A stretch of 64,000 nucleotides of DNA from Pseudocitrobacter vendiensis (GCF_943590815.1 NZ_CALSBS010000022.1:25756-89755), one strand, 5' to 3'; counted from the stretch's first letter, positions 46,921-59,028 are shown. The notes: generated from the letters alone by a model not told the origin. Program-made: numbers and translations.

Positions 46921-48378
46921 TTACATCAGCGGCATCGCCATCTGCACCAGGTCGATTAACGGTTGCGGCCAGACGCCCAGCACCAGTACCAGCAATGCGG
47001 AAACCAGCACCACAATACCGCCAGCGCTGTACTGCCAGTTCGACGGCGCATCGCGGTTCAGCTGTTCCGGCGCATGCAGGTACAGGCTTACCGCCACACG
47101 CAGGTAGTAGTAGAGGCCAATTGCCGAACCGACTACCACCGCGCCAACCAGCCACCACAGGTGAGTTTGCACACCGACGGCCAGTACGTAGAACTTACCG
47201 ATAAAGCCCAGCGTCATCGGGATACCCGCCAGCGACAGCATCATCACCGTCATCACCGCAGAGAGGATCGGGCGATGCCAGAACAGGCCACGGTAGGAGA
47301 AGAGCGATTCTGCGTCCGGGCCACGGTACGGGCTGGACATCAGACTCACTACGCCGAACGCGCCGAGACTGCTGAACAGATAACCCGCCAGATACACGCC
47401 GACCGCTTCCATCGACATTTCGCCGCTTTGCAGCGCAATCAGCGCAACCAGCAGATAGCCGAGGTGAGAGATAGAAGAGTAACCGAGCAGACGCTTGATG
47501 TTGGTCTGGCTCAGGGCCATCAGGTTACCGAAGATGATGGAGGCGAAGGCAATGAGGCCCAGCACCACGCGCACTGCTTCGCTGTCGCCCACTGGCGCGT
47601 AGAGGAACAGACGCATCACCACGCCGAAGATAGCGATTTTACTCGCCGTCGCCAGGAAGGTGGAAACCGGAGCTGGCGCGCCCTGGTAGACGTCTGGCGT
47701 CCACAGGTGGAACGGCACCAGAGAGAGTTTAAAGCCAAGGCCGACGATCATCATACCCAGACCCGCCAGCAGCAGCGGTTCATGCAGCATGTTATCCGCC
47801 AGGCTCTTACCGAGCGCAACGAACGACAGGTTGCCAGAGTTGGCGTAAACCAGCGCCATACCGAACAGCAGGAAAGATGATGCTGCGGCAGACAGAATGG
47901 TGTACTTGATACTCGCTTCCAGCGAACGTTTCTGACGGAAAGCATAGCCAATCAAACCGAACAGCGGCAGCGAGATCAGCTCAATACCCAGGAACAGCGC
48001 CGCCAGGTGATTGGCGTTCGCCAGCAGAATGCCACCCAGTGCGGCAATCAGCACCAGCAGGTAGAACTCTTCTTTGTTATCCGGGTAGCCTTCCAGCCAT
48101 GGGTAAGCAAACGTACAGGTCGCGAGGCTCGCCAGCAACACCATGCCAGTGTAAAGCATAGCGTAGCCGTCGACGCGCATCAGCGGCGTCACATCCATTG
48201 CGCCCGCCTGGCCAACAAACCAGAGCGAAACCAGCGCCGCGTTAAGCCCGATAACCGCAAGCGTAGCGTTGAGGAAGTGATTGCGTCGCCACGCAATGGA
48301 GAGCATCACAACCACCACCGTCAAGCCGACGATCAGCAGCGGTAACAGCGCGATCAGTTGTTGTGGAGTTATTGTCAT
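46921..48378 (-). CDS. nuoN: NADH dehydrogenase I subunit N
   Basis: A 485-residue antiporter-like membrane subunit, one of three proton-channel subunits of complex I. It has about 14 hydrophobic helices. The conserved lysines and the segments [40 protein letters not shown] and [24 protein letters not shown] text (here [15 protein letters not shown]) are in place, and the proline-broken helix [20 protein letters not shown] is typical. It is the last gene of the operon, 6 bp after nuoM, followed by a strong terminator. Confidence 0.97.
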   Translation of the reverse strand: MTITPQQLIALLPLLIVGLTVVVVMLSIAWRRNHFLNATLAVIGLNAALVSLWFVGQAGAMDVTPLMRVDGYAMLYTGMVLLASLATCTFAYPWLEGYPDNKEEFYLLVLIAALGGILLANANHLAALFLGIELISLPLFGLIGYAFRQKRSLEASIKYTILSAAASSFLLFGMALVYANSGNLSFVALGKSLADNMLHEPLLLAGLGMMIVGLGFKLSLVPFHLWTPDVYQGAPAPVSTFLATASKIAIFGVVMRLFLYAPVGDSEAVRVVLGLIAFASIIFGNLMALSQTNIKRLLGYSSISHLGYLLVALIALQSGEMSMEAVGVYLAGYLFSSLGAFGVVSLMSSPYRGPDAESLFSYRGLFWHRPILSAVMTVMMLSLAGIPMTLGFIGKFYVLAVGVQTHLWWLVGAVVVGSAIGLYYYLRVAVSLYLHAPEQLNRDAPSNWQYSAGGIVVLVSALLVLVLGVWPQPLIDLVQMAMPLM

Positions 48379-48384
48379 GGCGAA

Positions 48385-49914
48385 TTACGGCCTTGTAGTT
48401 GAAACAGAATTAACAAACCACTGCTGAATATTGCCCATCGCAGAGTGTGACGTGTCCAGAATCGGCTGAGGATAGAAGCCCAGCAGAACCAGCAGCACGA
48501 CCAGCAGAAGAATGATGAACAGTTCACGCAGCGACATCCCTGGCAGCTCTTTGGCCGCGATTTCACTCTTCGCTTTACCGAAGTAAGCGCGGTGCAGCAT
48601 CGCCAGCGAGTAAACGGAAGCGAAAACCAGACCGAAAGTCGAGATGACGGTGATCAGCGGCACCACATGGAAGCTGCCGAACAGAATCATGAATTCACCG
48701 ACGAAGTTACCGGTGCCTGGCATACCCAGCGTCGCCACGGCGAAGAACAGGGAACAGGCTGGCAACCACTTAATTTTGCTCCACAGACCGCCCATCATAC
48801 GCATGTCGCGGGTATGCAGACGCTCGTAAAGCTGGCCGCACAGGATGAAGAGACCTGCCGCCGACAGACCGTGAGCAATCATCTGGATGACCGCGCCCTG
48901 GTACGCCAGTTGGCTACCGGTGTAGATAGCAATCAGCACGAAGCCCATGTGGGAAACGGAAGTGTATGCAATCAGACGCTTGATATCGTACTGAGTGAAC
49001 GCCATCCACGCGCCGTAGAAGATACCAATCACGCCCAGCCACATAGCAATGGGTGCGAACTCGGCAGAGGCGTTCGGGAACAGCGGCAGAGAGAAACGCA
49101 GCAGGCCGTAGGCCGCAGTTTTCAGCAAAATACCCGCGAGGTCAACGGAACCGGCAGTCGGCGCCTGAGAGTGCGCATCCGGCAGCCAGCCGTGCAGCGG
49201 AACCACCGGCATTTTCACCGCGAAGGCGATGAAGAAGCCCAGCATCAGCAGATATTCCACGCCGTGGGACATCGGGGTTTTCAGCAGATCTTCGTAGTTG
49301 AAGGTCCAGACACCGGTCGCATTATGGTGAACAAACACCAGCGCCAGAATCGCAATCAGCATCACCAGACCACTCGCCTGGGTATAGATGAAGAATTTAG
49401 TCGCCGCCGTGATACGCGTTTTACCGTCGGACGCCTTATGGCCCCAAAGCGCGATCAGGAAGTACATCGGTACCAGCATCATCTCCCAGAAGAAGAAGAA
49501 CAGGAACATATCGATGGCGAGGAATACGCCGATAACGCCGCCCAGGATCCACATCAGGTTGAGGTGGAAAAAGCCCTGATATTTCTGGATTTCATTCCAC
49601 GAGCAGAGTACCGCCAGCACACCCAGCAGGCCGGTCAGTACCACCATCAGCAGCGACAGTCCGTCGATAGCCAGATGGATAGTGATACCGAAGCGTGGGA
49701 TCCACGGCAGGATAAACTCAGACTGCCACTGCGGCAGGCCGGTGGATTGCGTCAGTGAGTAACCGCCTTGCAGCCACAGTTGCAGGCCAAGTGCGAGCGT
49801 CAATCCCATGGTAATCAGCGCAATCCAGCGCGGCATCTTCACGCCAAAGCGTTCAGTCTGCCAGCACAGGAAGCCGCCGATAAAGGGAATCAGTATTAGC
49901 CAGGGTAATAACAT
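48385..49914 (-). CDS. nuoM: NADH dehydrogenase I subunit M
   Basis: A 509-residue antiporter-like subunit. Key blocks are FFFFWEMMLVPMYFLIALWG with the essential glutamate of helix 5, VVPLHGWLPDAHSQAPTAGS, and DIKRLIAYTSVSHMGFVLIA. The protein spans the inner membrane about 14 times and carries one proton channel. It lies 153 bp after nuoL, an unusually large gap filled by a REP pair, and 6 bp before nuoN. Confidence 0.97.
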   Translation of the reverse strand: MLLPWLILIPFIGGFLCWQTERFGVKMPRWIALITMGLTLALGLQLWLQGGYSLTQSTGLPQWQSEFILPWIPRFGITIHLAIDGLSLLMVVLTGLLGVLAVLCSWNEIQKYQGFFHLNLMWILGGVIGVFLAIDMFLFFFFWEMMLVPMYFLIALWGHKASDGKTRITAATKFFIYTQASGLVMLIAILALVFVHHNATGVWTFNYEDLLKTPMSHGVEYLLMLGFFIAFAVKMPVVPLHGWLPDAHSQAPTAGSVDLAGILLKTAAYGLLRFSLPLFPNASAEFAPIAMWLGVIGIFYGAWMAFTQYDIKRLIAYTSVSHMGFVLIAIYTGSQLAYQGAVIQMIAHGLSAAGLFILCGQLYERLHTRDMRMMGGLWSKIKWLPACSLFFAVATLGMPGTGNFVGEFMILFGSFHVVPLITVISTFGLVFASVYSLAMLHRAYFGKAKSEIAAKELPGMSLRELFIILLLVVLLVLLGFYPQPILDTSHSAMGNIQQWFVNSVSTTRP

Positions 49915-49981
49915 GGCGATCTTTATTCCTTGTTAAAGTCCTCTACAGGACCTGATTTTCACTTCTGATTGTCGGTATGTT

Positions 49982-50048
49982 TGCCCGGTGGCGCTTCGCT
50001 TACCGGGCCTACAGAATTGTAGGTCGGATAAGCGAAGCGCCATCCGAC
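49982..50048. repeat. REP pair inside the nuoL-nuoM junction
   Basis: Two facing palindromic units, TGCCCGGTGGCGCTTCGCTT continuing into ACCGGGCCTAC, and GTAGGTCGGATAAGCGAAGC continuing into GCCATCCGAC. They share the core GGCGCTTCGCTTA in opposite orientations. They occupy most of the 153-bp gap between the two cotranscribed genes. Confidence 0.88.
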
Positions 50049-50067
50049 ACTTACAAAACAATCAAAC

Positions 50068-51909
50068 TCAACGCAATACCATCAGCAGTGCCAGTACAAC
50101 CACGGCACCAATGCTCATGGAAGCCACATACCAACGCAGATAACCGTTCTCGCTCAACACCAGCCCTTTACCCGCTACGCGAGAAAGAATGGCCGGAATG
50201 TTCATCATGGCGTTCATCGGGTCGCGCTTCAGCAGCCACGCAATTCCCAGGAACGGTTTAACGAATACTTTGTCGTACAGCCAGTCGAAGCCCCAGGCGT
50301 TATACCACCAGGTGCCCAGCAGACGGCCAGGGCCGCTGTTGGCAATCGACGTCACCAGAGTCCGTTTGCCCAGCCACAGCCATGCGGCAATCAGAATGCC
50401 CGCAATCGCCACCACACCAGAGGTAATTTCCAGTGTCAGTACGCGGCCATGCTCAAGCTCGGCAGTATCCGGCAGTACACCTTGCAGCGGCGGAACAATC
50501 AGCGCGCCAACAAAGGTGGAGAGGATCATCAGCACAATCAGCGGCAGGTGGTGGGTGATCCCCTTCCCTGCGTGAGCGTGAATTTGTTCTTTTCCGTGGA
50601 AGACGATGAAAATCATACGGAAGGTGTAGAGCGAGGTCATAAACGCACCGACCAAACCTGCCACCATCAGATTGATATGGCCATTCGCCATCGCACCCGC
50701 CAGAATCTCATCCTTACTGAAGAAGCCTGCGGTAATCAGCGGCAGCGCGGAGAGCGCAGCACCACCAATCAGGAAGCAGGCGTACACCAGCGGAATGGAT
50801 TTACGCAGGCCGCCCATCTTAAAGATGTTCTGCTCGTGGTGGCAGGCGAGGATAACCGAGCCGGACGCCAGGAACAGCAGCGCTTTAAAGAAGGCGTGTG
50901 TCATCAGGTGGAAAATCGCCGCATCCCACGCCTGAACGCCCAGCGCCAGGAACATGTAGCCAATCTGGCTCATAGTGGAATAGGCGAGTACGCGTTTGAT
51001 GTCGGTTTGCACCAGCGCGGCAAAGCCTGCCAGCACCAGCGTGACCGCACCCACGATACCAACCAGATGCAGAATTTCCGGGGTCATCAGGAACAGACCG
51101 TGGGTACGCGCAATCAGGTAGACACCGGCGGTGACCATCGTTGCGGCGTGGATCAGCGCGGAGACAGGCGTCGGGCCCGCCATCGCATCAGCAAGCCATG
51201 TTTGCAACGGCAGCTGTGCCGATTTACCGACCGCACCACCCAGCAGCATCAGCGTCGCCCAGGTGAGCATGTTGTTGCCCGCCTCGAAGTGCGCCGGCGC
51301 CAGTTCCACCATTTCGCGGAAGTTCAGGGTGCCCAGTTCGTTGTAGAGAATAAACAGTGCGAAGGCGAGGAAGACGTCACCCACGCGGGTCACGACAAAC
51401 GCTTTCATTGCCGCTGCGCCATTCTTCGGATCGGTGTAGTAGAAACCGATCAGCAGATAGGAACAGAGGCCCACGCCTTCCCAGCCGAGGTACATCAGCA
51501 GCAGGTTGTCGGCAAGAACCAGAACCACCATGCTGGCGATGAACAGGTTGGTGTAGGCGAAGAAGCGAGAGTACCCCTCTTCCCCACGCATATACCAGGA
51601 GGCGAACATGTGGATCAGGAAGCCAACGCCCGTCACGACCGAGAGCATGGTCAGCGACAGGCCGTCCAGCACGAGGTTGAAACCGATGTTGAAATCGCCC
51701 ACTGACATCCAGGTCCACAGCGGAACACTGAGCACCTGTTTGCCGTTATTAAAGAAATCGACGCCGACAATCGCGGTCACCAGCGCCGCCAGGCCAATTG
51801 ACCCCACGCCTACGGTGGCGGAAAGGTTTTCCGACCAACGACCACGGGAGAAGGCCAGCAGAACAAAGCCAATCAATGGCAGAATAATGGTTAAGGCAAG
51901 CATATTCAT
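50068..51909 (-). CDS. nuoL: NADH dehydrogenase I subunit L
   Basis: A 613-residue subunit, the largest antiporter-like protein of complex I, with the long lateral C-terminal helix that couples the membrane arm. Markers are [55 protein letters not shown] and [20 protein letters not shown]. It overlaps nuoK by four bases. The 3' side faces the REP-bearing gap before nuoM. Confidence 0.97.
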   Translation of the reverse strand: MNMLALTIILPLIGFVLLAFSRGRWSENLSATVGVGSIGLAALVTAIVGVDFFNNGKQVLSVPLWTWMSVGDFNIGFNLVLDGLSLTMLSVVTGVGFLIHMFASWYMRGEEGYSRFFAYTNLFIASMVVLVLADNLLLMYLGWEGVGLCSYLLIGFYYTDPKNGAAAMKAFVVTRVGDVFLAFALFILYNELGTLNFREMVELAPAHFEAGNNMLTWATLMLLGGAVGKSAQLPLQTWLADAMAGPTPVSALIHAATMVTAGVYLIARTHGLFLMTPEILHLVGIVGAVTLVLAGFAALVQTDIKRVLAYSTMSQIGYMFLALGVQAWDAAIFHLMTHAFFKALLFLASGSVILACHHEQNIFKMGGLRKSIPLVYACFLIGGAALSALPLITAGFFSKDEILAGAMANGHINLMVAGLVGAFMTSLYTFRMIFIVFHGKEQIHAHAGKGITHHLPLIVLMILSTFVGALIVPPLQGVLPDTAELEHGRVLTLEITSGVVAIAGILIAAWLWLGKRTLVTSIANSGPGRLLGTWWYNAWGFDWLYDKVFVKPFLGIAWLLKRDPMNAMMNIPAILSRVAGKGLVLSENGYLRWYVASMSIGAVVVLALLMVLR

Positions 51910-52208
51910 CCGCGCAACTCACTTACTGAATCGATGTTCAGGTTCTGGCGGCGACGATGGAGCTGCAGCAGCAGCGCCAGGCCAATACTCGCTTCCGCAG
52001 CCGCAAGGCTGATAGCGAGGATATACATCACCTGACCATCGGTCTGGCCCCAGTAGCTTCCGGCGACCACAAAGGCCAGCGCGGAGGCGTTAATCATGAT
52101 TTCCAGCCCAATCAGCATAAACAGCAGGTTGCGGCGGATAACCAGACCGGTTAAGCCCAGAACGAAGAGGATCGCGGCGAGGATCAGTCCATGTGTTAAG
52201 GGGATCAT
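51906..52208 (-). CDS. nuoK: NADH dehydrogenase I subunit K
   Basis: A 100-residue MrpC-like membrane subunit with three helices. The membrane glutamates essential for proton movement lie in [19 protein letters not shown] and [19 protein letters not shown]. It overlaps nuoL and nuoJ by four bases each, typical of the tightly packed distal nuo genes. Confidence 0.97.
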   Translation of the reverse strand: MIPLTHGLILAAILFVLGLTGLVIRRNLLFMLIGLEIMINASALAFVVAGSYWGQTDGQVMYILAISLAAAEASIGLALLLQLHRRRQNLNIDSVSELRG

Positions 52209-52759
52209 GCGTGCTCCTCCGGTTTTCTTTTCGCGCTGTCGTTCGGACGGTTGCTGATAAGCTCGCCCGGACGGTCTTCACGGCCAATGTGGAAGGCGAC
52301 AACCAGGCCTGCCAGCAGCAGCATGGACGCCAGTTCAACCGCCAGAACGTACGGGCCAAACAGGGCGATACCGACTTCTTTCGCGCTGATTGGGTTGCCG
52401 TCGATGCCCTGGTCGTTAAGGCCCAGAATGGCGTACACCATCACCGCCAGCAAAACGGCGGAGAGGATCGCCGGGCCAATCCAGATTTGCGGCTTCAGCC
52501 ACTCACGTTCCTGAGCAATTTCTGCCCCACCGAGGTTCAGCATCATCACCACAAACACGAACAGCACCATGATGGCCCCGGCGTAAACGATGATCTCCAG
52601 CGCCCCGGCGAAGTACGCGCCCAGCGAGAAGAAGACGCCTGCGATAGCCAGCAGCGAAATAATCAGGTACAGCAAGGCGTGTACCGGATTAGTGTGCGTA
52701 ATAACCCGCAGCGTCGCGAGGATGGCGATAAGGCCACAGATATAAAAAGCGAATTCCAT
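52205..52759 (-). CDS. nuoJ: NADH dehydrogenase I subunit J
   Basis: A 184-residue membrane subunit with five helices. [20 protein letters not shown] is the conserved pi-bulge helix, involved in proton transfer near the quinone site. It begins 11 bp after nuoI and overlaps nuoK by four bases. Confidence 0.97.
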   Translation of the reverse strand: MEFAFYICGLIAILATLRVITHTNPVHALLYLIISLLAIAGVFFSLGAYFAGALEIIVYAGAIMVLFVFVVMMLNLGGAEIAQEREWLKPQIWIGPAILSAVLLAVMVYAILGLNDQGIDGNPISAKEVGIALFGPYVLAVELASMLLLAGLVVAFHIGREDRPGELISNRPNDSAKRKPEEHA

Positions 52760-52770
52760 TGCCCCTCTCC

Positions 52771-53313
52771 TTAAGGTAACAGGCTCTTGACGTCGATAGG
52801 CTTGGCTTCGTTCTCTGCTTCGCCTTTATCTTTGCCGTCGATTGCCATACCCGCCATCCGGTAGAAGTTATATTCCGGGTATTTGCCCGGGCCGGAAATC
52901 AGCAGATCCTCTTTCTCGTACACCAGATCCTGACGTTTGTATTCGCCCAGTTCAAAGTCCGGGGTTAACTGAATCGCCGTGGTCGGGCACGCTTCTTCGC
53001 ACAGGCCGCAGAAAATACAGCGTGAGAAGTTGATGCGGAAAAACTCCGGATACCAGCGGCCATCTTTGGTTTCTGCTTTCTGCAGTGAGATACAACCTAC
53101 CGGGCAGGCTACCGCACACAGGTTACAGGCCACGCAACGCTCTTCGCCGTCCGGGTCGCGCGTCAGCACGATACGGCCACGATAGCGCGGCGGCAGATAC
53201 ACCGGCTCTTCCGGGTACATTTGCGTTTCGCGTTTGGCGAACGCATGCAGGCCGATCATCCAGATACTGCGTACCTGGGTGCCGAAACCTACCAATAATT
53301 CTTTTAAGGTCAT
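52771..53313 (-). CDS. nuoI: NADH dehydrogenase I subunit I
   Basis: A 180-residue peripheral subunit with two 4Fe-4S clusters (N6a and N6b). The motifs are [16 protein letters not shown] and [16 protein letters not shown]. It relays electrons from NuoG to NuoB. It begins 14 bp after nuoH. Confidence 0.98.
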   Translation of the reverse strand: MTLKELLVGFGTQVRSIWMIGLHAFAKRETQMYPEEPVYLPPRYRGRIVLTRDPDGEERCVACNLCAVACPVGCISLQKAETKDGRWYPEFFRINFSRCIFCGLCEEACPTTAIQLTPDFELGEYKRQDLVYEKEDLLISGPGKYPEYNFYRMAGMAIDGKDKGEAENEAKPIDVKSLLP

Positions 53314-53327
53314 GGTCTATTCGCCCC

Positions 53328-54305
53328 TTATGGCTGCTGCCAGAGAATGACAGCCGCCGTTACCAGCAAGTTGATTAGCGTCAGCGGCAGGCAAATTTTC
53401 CAGCCGAAGGACATTACCTGGTCATAACGAGGACGTGGTAATGAGGCGCGAATCAAAATGAACATCATCATGAAGAACGCGGTTTTGATCGCGAACCAGA
53501 TGAACGGCGGTAAGAACGGGCCTTGCCAGCCACCGAAGAACAGGGTCACCATCATGGCCGAAATGGTCACGATACCGATGTACTCCCCCACGAAGAACAG
53601 ACCGAATTTCATACCGGAATATTCAATGTGGTAACCATCAGCCAGTTCCTGCTCGGCTTCGGGTTGGTCAAACGGGTGACGGTGGCAAACTGCCACGCCC
53701 GCGATAGCGAAGGTCACAAAACCAAAGAACTGCGGAATAACGTTCCAGATGCCGGCCTGATTGTTGACGATGTCGGTCATGTTGAATGAACCGGCCTGCG
53801 CCACCACGCCCATCAGGGAGAGCCCGAGGAACACTTCATAGCTCAGCGTCTGGGCAGATGCACGCATCGCGCCTAACAGTGAGTATTTGTTGTTGCTCGA
53901 CCAGCCAGCGAACAGCACAGCGTAAACCGCCAGCCCTGCCATCATCAGGAAGAACAGAATGCCGATGTTCAGGTCAGCCACCACCCATGTAGGGCTCACC
54001 GGTACAATCGCAAACGCCAGCAGCAGCGAGGTGAAGGCGATCATCGGTGCCAGGGTAAAGATGACGCGATCCGAGAATTTCGGGATCCAGTCTTCTTTAA
54101 AGAACATCTTGATCATGTCTGCCACCAGCTGGAGCGAGCCGCCCCAGCCTACGCGGTTCGGCCCGTAACGGTTCTGGAACAGACCGAGCAGACGACGTTC
54201 GCCGAAGCTCATGAACGCGCCGCAGGTGACAACCACCAGCAGGATGACCACCGCCTTGAGAATAGTGAGCAGGATCTCAATCAGATCCGGAGTTAACCAA
54301 CTCAT
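53328..54305 (-). CDS. nuoH: NADH dehydrogenase I subunit H
   Basis: A 325-residue membrane subunit that, with NuoB and NuoD, forms the quinone chamber. Markers are [23 protein letters not shown] text (here [19 protein letters not shown]), [14 protein letters not shown] and [20 protein letters not shown]. Its ATG overlaps the nuoG stop by four bases. Confidence 0.97.
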   Translation of the reverse strand: MSWLTPDLIEILLTILKAVVILLVVVTCGAFMSFGERRLLGLFQNRYGPNRVGWGGSLQLVADMIKMFFKEDWIPKFSDRVIFTLAPMIAFTSLLLAFAIVPVSPTWVVADLNIGILFFLMMAGLAVYAVLFAGWSSNNKYSLLGAMRASAQTLSYEVFLGLSLMGVVAQAGSFNMTDIVNNQAGIWNVIPQFFGFVTFAIAGVAVCHRHPFDQPEAEQELADGYHIEYSGMKFGLFFVGEYIGIVTISAMMVTLFFGGWQGPFLPPFIWFAIKTAFFMMMFILIRASLPRPRYDQVMSFGWKICLPLTLINLLVTAAVILWQQP

Positions 54306-57028
54306 TGCTGTGCCTCCTGCAGATTTTCAAGACGTCCACCGGCCAGCACCGGCGCGATGCCAGGCAGCCCCATCGGTAAGCCCACCTGCCCTGCCGTCAG
54401 ACCTTCGGAAATCACCAGCGGCAGGGTGACGGTTTGACCGTCATAGCCGAAGGCGATTTTCGCGCCAGCGTTAACGCCGAGTTTCGCGGCGTCCGCCGGG
54501 TTCAGGGCGATATACGGTTGCGGCATACGCGTCTGGAAGACCGGGGAACGTTGTGACATCTCGTCGCTGCCGAACAGATGGTAGTACGGCGCGATACGCC
54601 ATTTACCTTCTTCCGCCTGGAAGCCTGCCGGAACGGTGGTGAAGTAATCGAGACCGTTTTCAGACGCTTCAATCAGACGCACTCCCGGATCGCCATGACG
54701 CAGATGACCACCCACCTCAGCCTGGAACTTGTTCCATGCCTGCGGGGAGTTCCAGCCCGGTGCCCATGCAAACGGAATTTGCGAGCGCGGCGCGCCTGGC
54801 TGGTTGTTCCCTTCCATGGAGAAGGCGAACATGGTGTCTTTATCCTGCGGCTGACGCGGTTCGTGCACGCTGATATTGGCGCGCATCGCGGTACGGCCAC
54901 TGTAACGGTGCGGTTCACGCGCCAGTTTCTGACCGCGAATACGGAAGGTCGCGTCCGGCGCAGCATCTTTGATGCCTGCCAGTTGCGGCAATTTTTCGAC
55001 CACCGCGTCGATGACGTGGTCAAGCTGGGTCCAGTCCACTTCACGACTCTGCACCGTGCTGTGCAGAGAGTGCAGCCAGCGCCAGCTTTCCAGCATCACG
55101 GTGTTGCTGTCGTAGTACGCCGGATCATAAACCTGGAAGAAGCGCTGTGCGCGGCCTTCGTTGTTGATGACCGTACCATCGCTTTCGGCAAAACTTGCCG
55201 CAGGCAGCACCAGGTGCGCTTTTTCCATAATCGCCGTGCGTTGATGATCAATCACCATCACCAGCGGCGCTTTGGAAAGTGCGGCATCCACACGGCTGGC
55301 GGAAGCGTGACGGTGCAGGTCGTTTTCCAGTACGATAACCGCATCTGCCGCGCCGCTTTCCAGCTCGTTCAGTGCATCATCAAGCGAGCCGCCGCCAATC
55401 ATGCCAAGACCCATGCTGTTCACCGCGCGGGCAACCATGGTGATACCAACGTCAGAACCACGGGTTTTCAGTGCTTTCGCAACGTTTGCTGCCGCCTGAA
55501 TGACATCCGCGCTTCCGGCGTTGGTACCGGAAATAATCAGCGGTTTCTTCGCGCCAGCCAGCGCCTGAACCACGACGTCAATTTTGTTTTGCAGGTCGCG
55601 ATCGATACCGTCTACCGCCGGAGCGCTGTTATCCAGCGCGTGGGCGATAGCGAAACCGAAGCGCGCCTGATCTTCAACCGGTGCGCGATAGGTCCACGCG
55701 GCAATGTCATCCAGACGGGTGTTATCGACGTTGGTGACAAACAACGGATGTTTCGCGCGCTGGCCGATGTTGAGGATTGCTGCAATCTGCCAGTCAGCCA
55801 CTTTCTGGGCCGCCGCCATTTCACGTGCTTTACCTTTCACCGCCTGACGAACAGAGAGTGCCACGCGTGCGCCGGTCTGGGTGATATCTTCGCCCAGAAT
55901 CAGCACCGCATCGTAAGACTCAATTTCACGCAGCGCTGGCGTGTGCACACCGCCTTCACGCAGCACCGTCAGTGCCAGTTGCAGACGCTCCTGCTCCGCT
56001 TTCGCGATACCGGTATAAAAGTTTTCCGCACCGACCAGTTCACGCAGCGCGAAGTTGCTTTCAACGCTGGCGCGCGGGGAGCCGATACCAATCACTTTCT
56101 TCGACTGACGCAGAATATCCGCCGCGCCCTGCATCGCCTGTTCGGCGTTGAGGGTGATCACATCGCTGCCGCGCAGTTGTTCTGGCTGGCGTGGACGGTC
56201 TTTCAGGTTCACGTAGCCATAGCCGAAACGACCACGGTCGCAAAGGAAGTAGTGGTTTACGGTACCGTTATAGCGGTTTTCGATACGACGCAGTTCACCG
56301 TAGCGCTCGCCCGGGCTGGTGTTACAGCCAATGGAACATTGCTGGCAGATGCTTGGCGCAAACTGCATGTCCCATTTGCGGTTGTAACGCTCGGAGTGCG
56401 TTTTATCAGTGAATACGCCGGTCGGGCAAATTTCGACCAGGTTGCCGGAGAATTCGCTTTCCAGCGTGCCGTCTTCCGGGCGACCGAAGTAGACGTTGTC
56501 ATGTGCGCCATACACGCCCAGATCGGTACCGTCTGCATAATCTTTGTAGTAACGCACACAGCGGTAGCAGGCGATGCAGCGGTTCATTTCGTGAGAGATG
56601 AACGGCCCCAGGTCCTGATTACGGTGGGTACGCTTAGTGAAACGGTAGCGACGGAAGCTGTGCCCGGTCATCACGGTCATATCCTGAAGGTGGCAGTTAC
56701 CGCCCTCTTCACAGACCGGACAGTCGTGCGGGTGGTTGGTCATCAACCACTCGACCACACTTTCGCGGAACTGCTTCGCTTCATCGTCATCAATAGAAAT
56801 AAAAGTGCCATCGGTGGCCGGTGTCATACAGGACATCACCAGGCGACCACGCGTGTCTTCCGCGTTTTGGTATTGCTTCACCGCACACTGGCGGCAAGCG
56901 CCGACGCTGCCCAGCGCCGGATGCCAGCAAAAGTACGGAATATCAAGGCCGAGGGAGAGACACGCCTGTAGTAGGTTGTCCGCCCCGTTGACCTCATATT
57001 CTTTGCCGTCTACATGAATTGTAGCCAT
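54302..57028 (-). CDS. nuoG: NADH dehydrogenase I subunit G
   Basis: A 908-residue iron-sulfur subunit. The 2Fe-2S ferredoxin domain has [18 protein letters not shown]. Then come [16 protein letters not shown] (N5 region), [20 protein letters not shown] (N4) and the extra cluster N7 ligands in [15 protein letters not shown] molybdopterin-oxidoreductase-like part follows to the C-terminus. The ATG at 57028 gives [15 protein letters not shown] as in E. coli. A longer frame to 57163 exists only because the palindromic repeat reads through; its 45 extra residues are not Nuo sequence. Confidence 0.97.
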   Translation of the reverse strand: MATIHVDGKEYEVNGADNLLQACLSLGLDIPYFCWHPALGSVGACRQCAVKQYQNAEDTRGRLVMSCMTPATDGTFISIDDDEAKQFRESVVEWLMTNHPHDCPVCEEGGNCHLQDMTVMTGHSFRRYRFTKRTHRNQDLGPFISHEMNRCIACYRCVRYYKDYADGTDLGVYGAHDNVYFGRPEDGTLESEFSGNLVEICPTGVFTDKTHSERYNRKWDMQFAPSICQQCSIGCNTSPGERYGELRRIENRYNGTVNHYFLCDRGRFGYGYVNLKDRPRQPEQLRGSDVITLNAEQAMQGAADILRQSKKVIGIGSPRASVESNFALRELVGAENFYTGIAKAEQERLQLALTVLREGGVHTPALREIESYDAVLILGEDITQTGARVALSVRQAVKGKAREMAAAQKVADWQIAAILNIGQRAKHPLFVTNVDNTRLDDIAAWTYRAPVEDQARFGFAIAHALDNSAPAVDGIDRDLQNKIDVVVQALAGAKKPLIISGTNAGSADVIQAAANVAKALKTRGSDVGITMVARAVNSMGLGMIGGGSLDDALNELESGAADAVIVLENDLHRHASASRVDAALSKAPLVMVIDHQRTAIMEKAHLVLPAASFAESDGTVINNEGRAQRFFQVYDPAYYDSNTVMLESWRWLHSLHSTVQSREVDWTQLDHVIDAVVEKLPQLAGIKDAAPDATFRIRGQKLAREPHRYSGRTAMRANISVHEPRQPQDKDTMFAFSMEGNNQPGAPRSQIPFAWAPGWNSPQAWNKFQAEVGGHLRHGDPGVRLIEASENGLDYFTTVPAGFQAEEGKWRIAPYYHLFGSDEMSQRSPVFQTRMPQPYIALNPADAAKLGVNAGAKIAFGYDGQTVTLPLVISEGLTAGQVGLPMGLPGIAPVLAGGRLENLQEAQQ

Positions 57029-57080
57029 TAGCATGCTTCCAGTTGGCCCAGTCAGAGACTGAGCGTTAATCGAAATCTTA

Positions 57081-57186
57081 CCCCTCACCCTAACCCTCTC
57101 CCTAAGGGAGAGGGGACAGAATGTGCGCGTTGTAAACCCGGCACTGGTTTTCTCCCTCTCCATTAGGGAGAGGGCGGGGTGAGGGT
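57081..57186. repeat. Nested inverted repeat inside the nuoF-nuoG junction
   Basis: The outer arms CCCCTCACCC (57081) and GGGTGAGGG/CGGGGTGAGGG (ending about 57185) enclose CCCTCTCCCTAAGGGAGAGGG, split as two 9-base arms, and a second CCCTCTCC/GGGAGAGGG hairpin. It is the same family as 25826-25915 and fills most of the 163-bp gap between nuoF and nuoG. Confidence 0.85.
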
Positions 57187-57191
57187 GAAAA

Positions 57192-58529
57192 TTACCAGCG
57201 CGTCTTCAGCAGGTTCGGCTGAATCCCATGAATCGCATGGGTATTGCTGAACTGCTGCTTGATGCCCGCTTCAAATTCTTCACGGAAGTATTTAATCGCG
57301 CTCTGTAACGGTTCTACCGCGCCAGGTGCGTGCGCACAGAATGTTTTACCCGGACCTAAGAATCGACACAGTTGCTCAAGAGTCTCGATATCGCCCGGTT
57401 GGCCTTCGCCTTTTTCCAGCGCGCGCAGAATTTTCACGCTCCACGGCAGGCCATCACGGCATGGCGTACACCAACCGCACGACTCACGGGCGAAGAACTC
57501 TTCCAGGTTACGCACCAGGCCAACCATGCCAATTTCATGGTCAACGGCCATCGCCAGCGCCGTACCCAGACGGCTGCCTGCTTTACCGATGCTTTCGAAC
57601 TCCATCGGCAGGTCAAGATGCGCTTCGGTCAGGAAGTCAGTTCCCGCGCCGCCTGGCTGCCAGGCTTTGAATTTCAGGCCATCGCGCATGCCGCCAGCGT
57701 AATCTTCAAGGATTTCACGCGCAGTGGTACCAAACGGCAGTTCCCACAGGCCCGGATTTTTCACCCGACCGGAGAAGCCCATCAGCTTGGTGCCCGCATC
57801 TTTGCTTTTCGAGATATTCTGGTACCACTCCACGCCGTTGGCGAGAATAGCGGGAACGTTGCACAGGGTTTCCACGTTGTTGACGCAGGTCGGTTTGCCC
57901 CATGCGCCAGAGGTCGCCGGGAATGGCGGCTTCGAACGCGGGTTGGCACGACGCCCTTCAAGGGAGTTGATCAGCGCAGTTTCTTCACCACAGATATAGC
58001 GCCCTGCCCCGGTGTGCACGAACAATTCAAAATCAAACCCGGTGCCCATGATGTTTTTGCCAAGCAAACCGGCTTCAGTTGCTTCGGCAATTGCGCGACG
58101 CAGATGCACCGCGGCTTCAACGTATTCACCGCGCAGGAAGATGTAACCACGGTACGCTTTCAGCGCAAACGCGGAAATGAGCATGCCTTCCACCAGCAGG
58201 TGCGGCAGTTGCTCCATCAGCAGACGGTCTTTATAGGTGCCCGGCTCCATTTCATCGGCGTTACACAGCAGGTAACGGATGTTCATGGATTCGTCTTTCG
58301 GCATCAGGCTCCACTTCAGGCCAGTGGAGAAGCCTGCGCCGCCGCGCCCTTTCAGGCCAGCGTCTTTCACCTGGTTGACGATTTCGTCCGGGGAGAGCCC
58401 CATCAGCGCTTTACGTGCGCCTTCATAACCGTTTTTGCTACGGTATTCGTCCAGCCACACTGGCTGTTTGTCATCACGCAGACGCCAGGTCAGCGGATGT
58501 GTTTCGGGAGTACGGATAACGTTTTTCAT
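57192..58529 (-). CDS. nuoF: NADH dehydrogenase I subunit F
   Basis: A 445-residue NADH-binding flavoprotein. The nucleotide-binding segments are [20 protein letters not shown] (NADH) and [20 protein letters not shown] (FMN). The 4Fe-4S N3 ligands are in [12 protein letters not shown] with the later cysteine in [17 protein letters not shown]. It overlaps nuoE by four bases and is followed by the palindromic element before nuoG. Confidence 0.98.
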   Translation of the reverse strand: MKNVIRTPETHPLTWRLRDDKQPVWLDEYRSKNGYEGARKALMGLSPDEIVNQVKDAGLKGRGGAGFSTGLKWSLMPKDESMNIRYLLCNADEMEPGTYKDRLLMEQLPHLLVEGMLISAFALKAYRGYIFLRGEYVEAAVHLRRAIAEATEAGLLGKNIMGTGFDFELFVHTGAGRYICGEETALINSLEGRRANPRSKPPFPATSGAWGKPTCVNNVETLCNVPAILANGVEWYQNISKSKDAGTKLMGFSGRVKNPGLWELPFGTTAREILEDYAGGMRDGLKFKAWQPGGAGTDFLTEAHLDLPMEFESIGKAGSRLGTALAMAVDHEIGMVGLVRNLEEFFARESCGWCTPCRDGLPWSVKILRALEKGEGQPGDIETLEQLCRFLGPGKTFCAHAPGAVEPLQSAIKYFREEFEAGIKQQFSNTHAIHGIQPNLLKTRW

Positions 58530-59026
58530 TTATACCGCTCCAGTAGTTCAGGAATGGCTTCCGGCGTCAGATGGCTGTGAGTATCCTCATCAATCATCAT
58601 ATTCGGCCCTTTATCGCAGTTCCCCAGGCAGCAGGTCGGCAGCAGCGTAAAGCGACCGTCAAAGGTCGTCTGCCCCGGTTTGATGTTGAGCTTTTGCTCC
58701 AGCGCCGCCTGGATCCCCTGGTAACCGGTGATGTGACACACCACGCTGTCGCAGTAACGGATCACGTGACGGCCCACCGGCTGGCGGAAGATCTGGCTGT
58801 AGAACGTTGCCACGCCCTCGACGTCGCTTGCCGGAATACCCAGCACATCGGCAATCGCGTGGATTGCGCCGTCCGGCACCCAGCCACGCTGTTTCTGGAC
58901 GATTTTCAGCGCTTCGATGGACGCCGCACGCGGGTCTTCGTAGTGGTGCTTCTCGTGCTCAATCGCTTCACGCTCTGCCGCACTCAGCTCAAAAGCCTCG
59001 GTTTGTGGTTGTTGGTTCTCGTGCAT
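58526..59026 (-). CDS. nuoE: NADH dehydrogenase I subunit E
   Basis: A 166-residue thioredoxin-like subunit with a 2Fe-2S cluster (N1a). The ligands appear as CDSVVC and [13 protein letters not shown]. It begins 2 bp after nuoCD and overlaps nuoF by four bases. Confidence 0.97.
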   Translation of the reverse strand: MHENQQPQTEAFELSAAEREAIEHEKHHYEDPRAASIEALKIVQKQRGWVPDGAIHAIADVLGIPASDVEGVATFYSQIFRQPVGRHVIRYCDSVVCHITGYQGIQAALEQKLNIKPGQTTFDGRFTLLPTCCLGNCDKGPNMMIDEDTHSHLTPEAIPELLERYK

Positions 59027-59028
59027 AA

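Noticed and set aside
50449..51705. Plus-strand frame opposite nuoL (418 codons)
   Set aside because: Antisense to nuoL; the product is unusually rich in Gln, His and Arg, mirroring membrane-helix codons.
54578..56971. Long open frame on the plus strand opposite nuoG (797 codons)
   Set aside because: It is fully antisense to a gene with clear domains, and its protein is rich in His, Arg and Phe, as expected of a mirror frame of a GC-biased gene.
57029..57163. N-terminal extension of nuoG
   Set aside because: The 45 extra codons read through the palindromic repeat ([10 protein letters not shown]), not Nuo sequence; the ATG at 57028 matches E. coli.
57372..58580. Plus-strand frame opposite nuoF (402 codons)
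   Set aside because: Antisense to a well-supported complex I gene; biased composition typical of a shadow frame.
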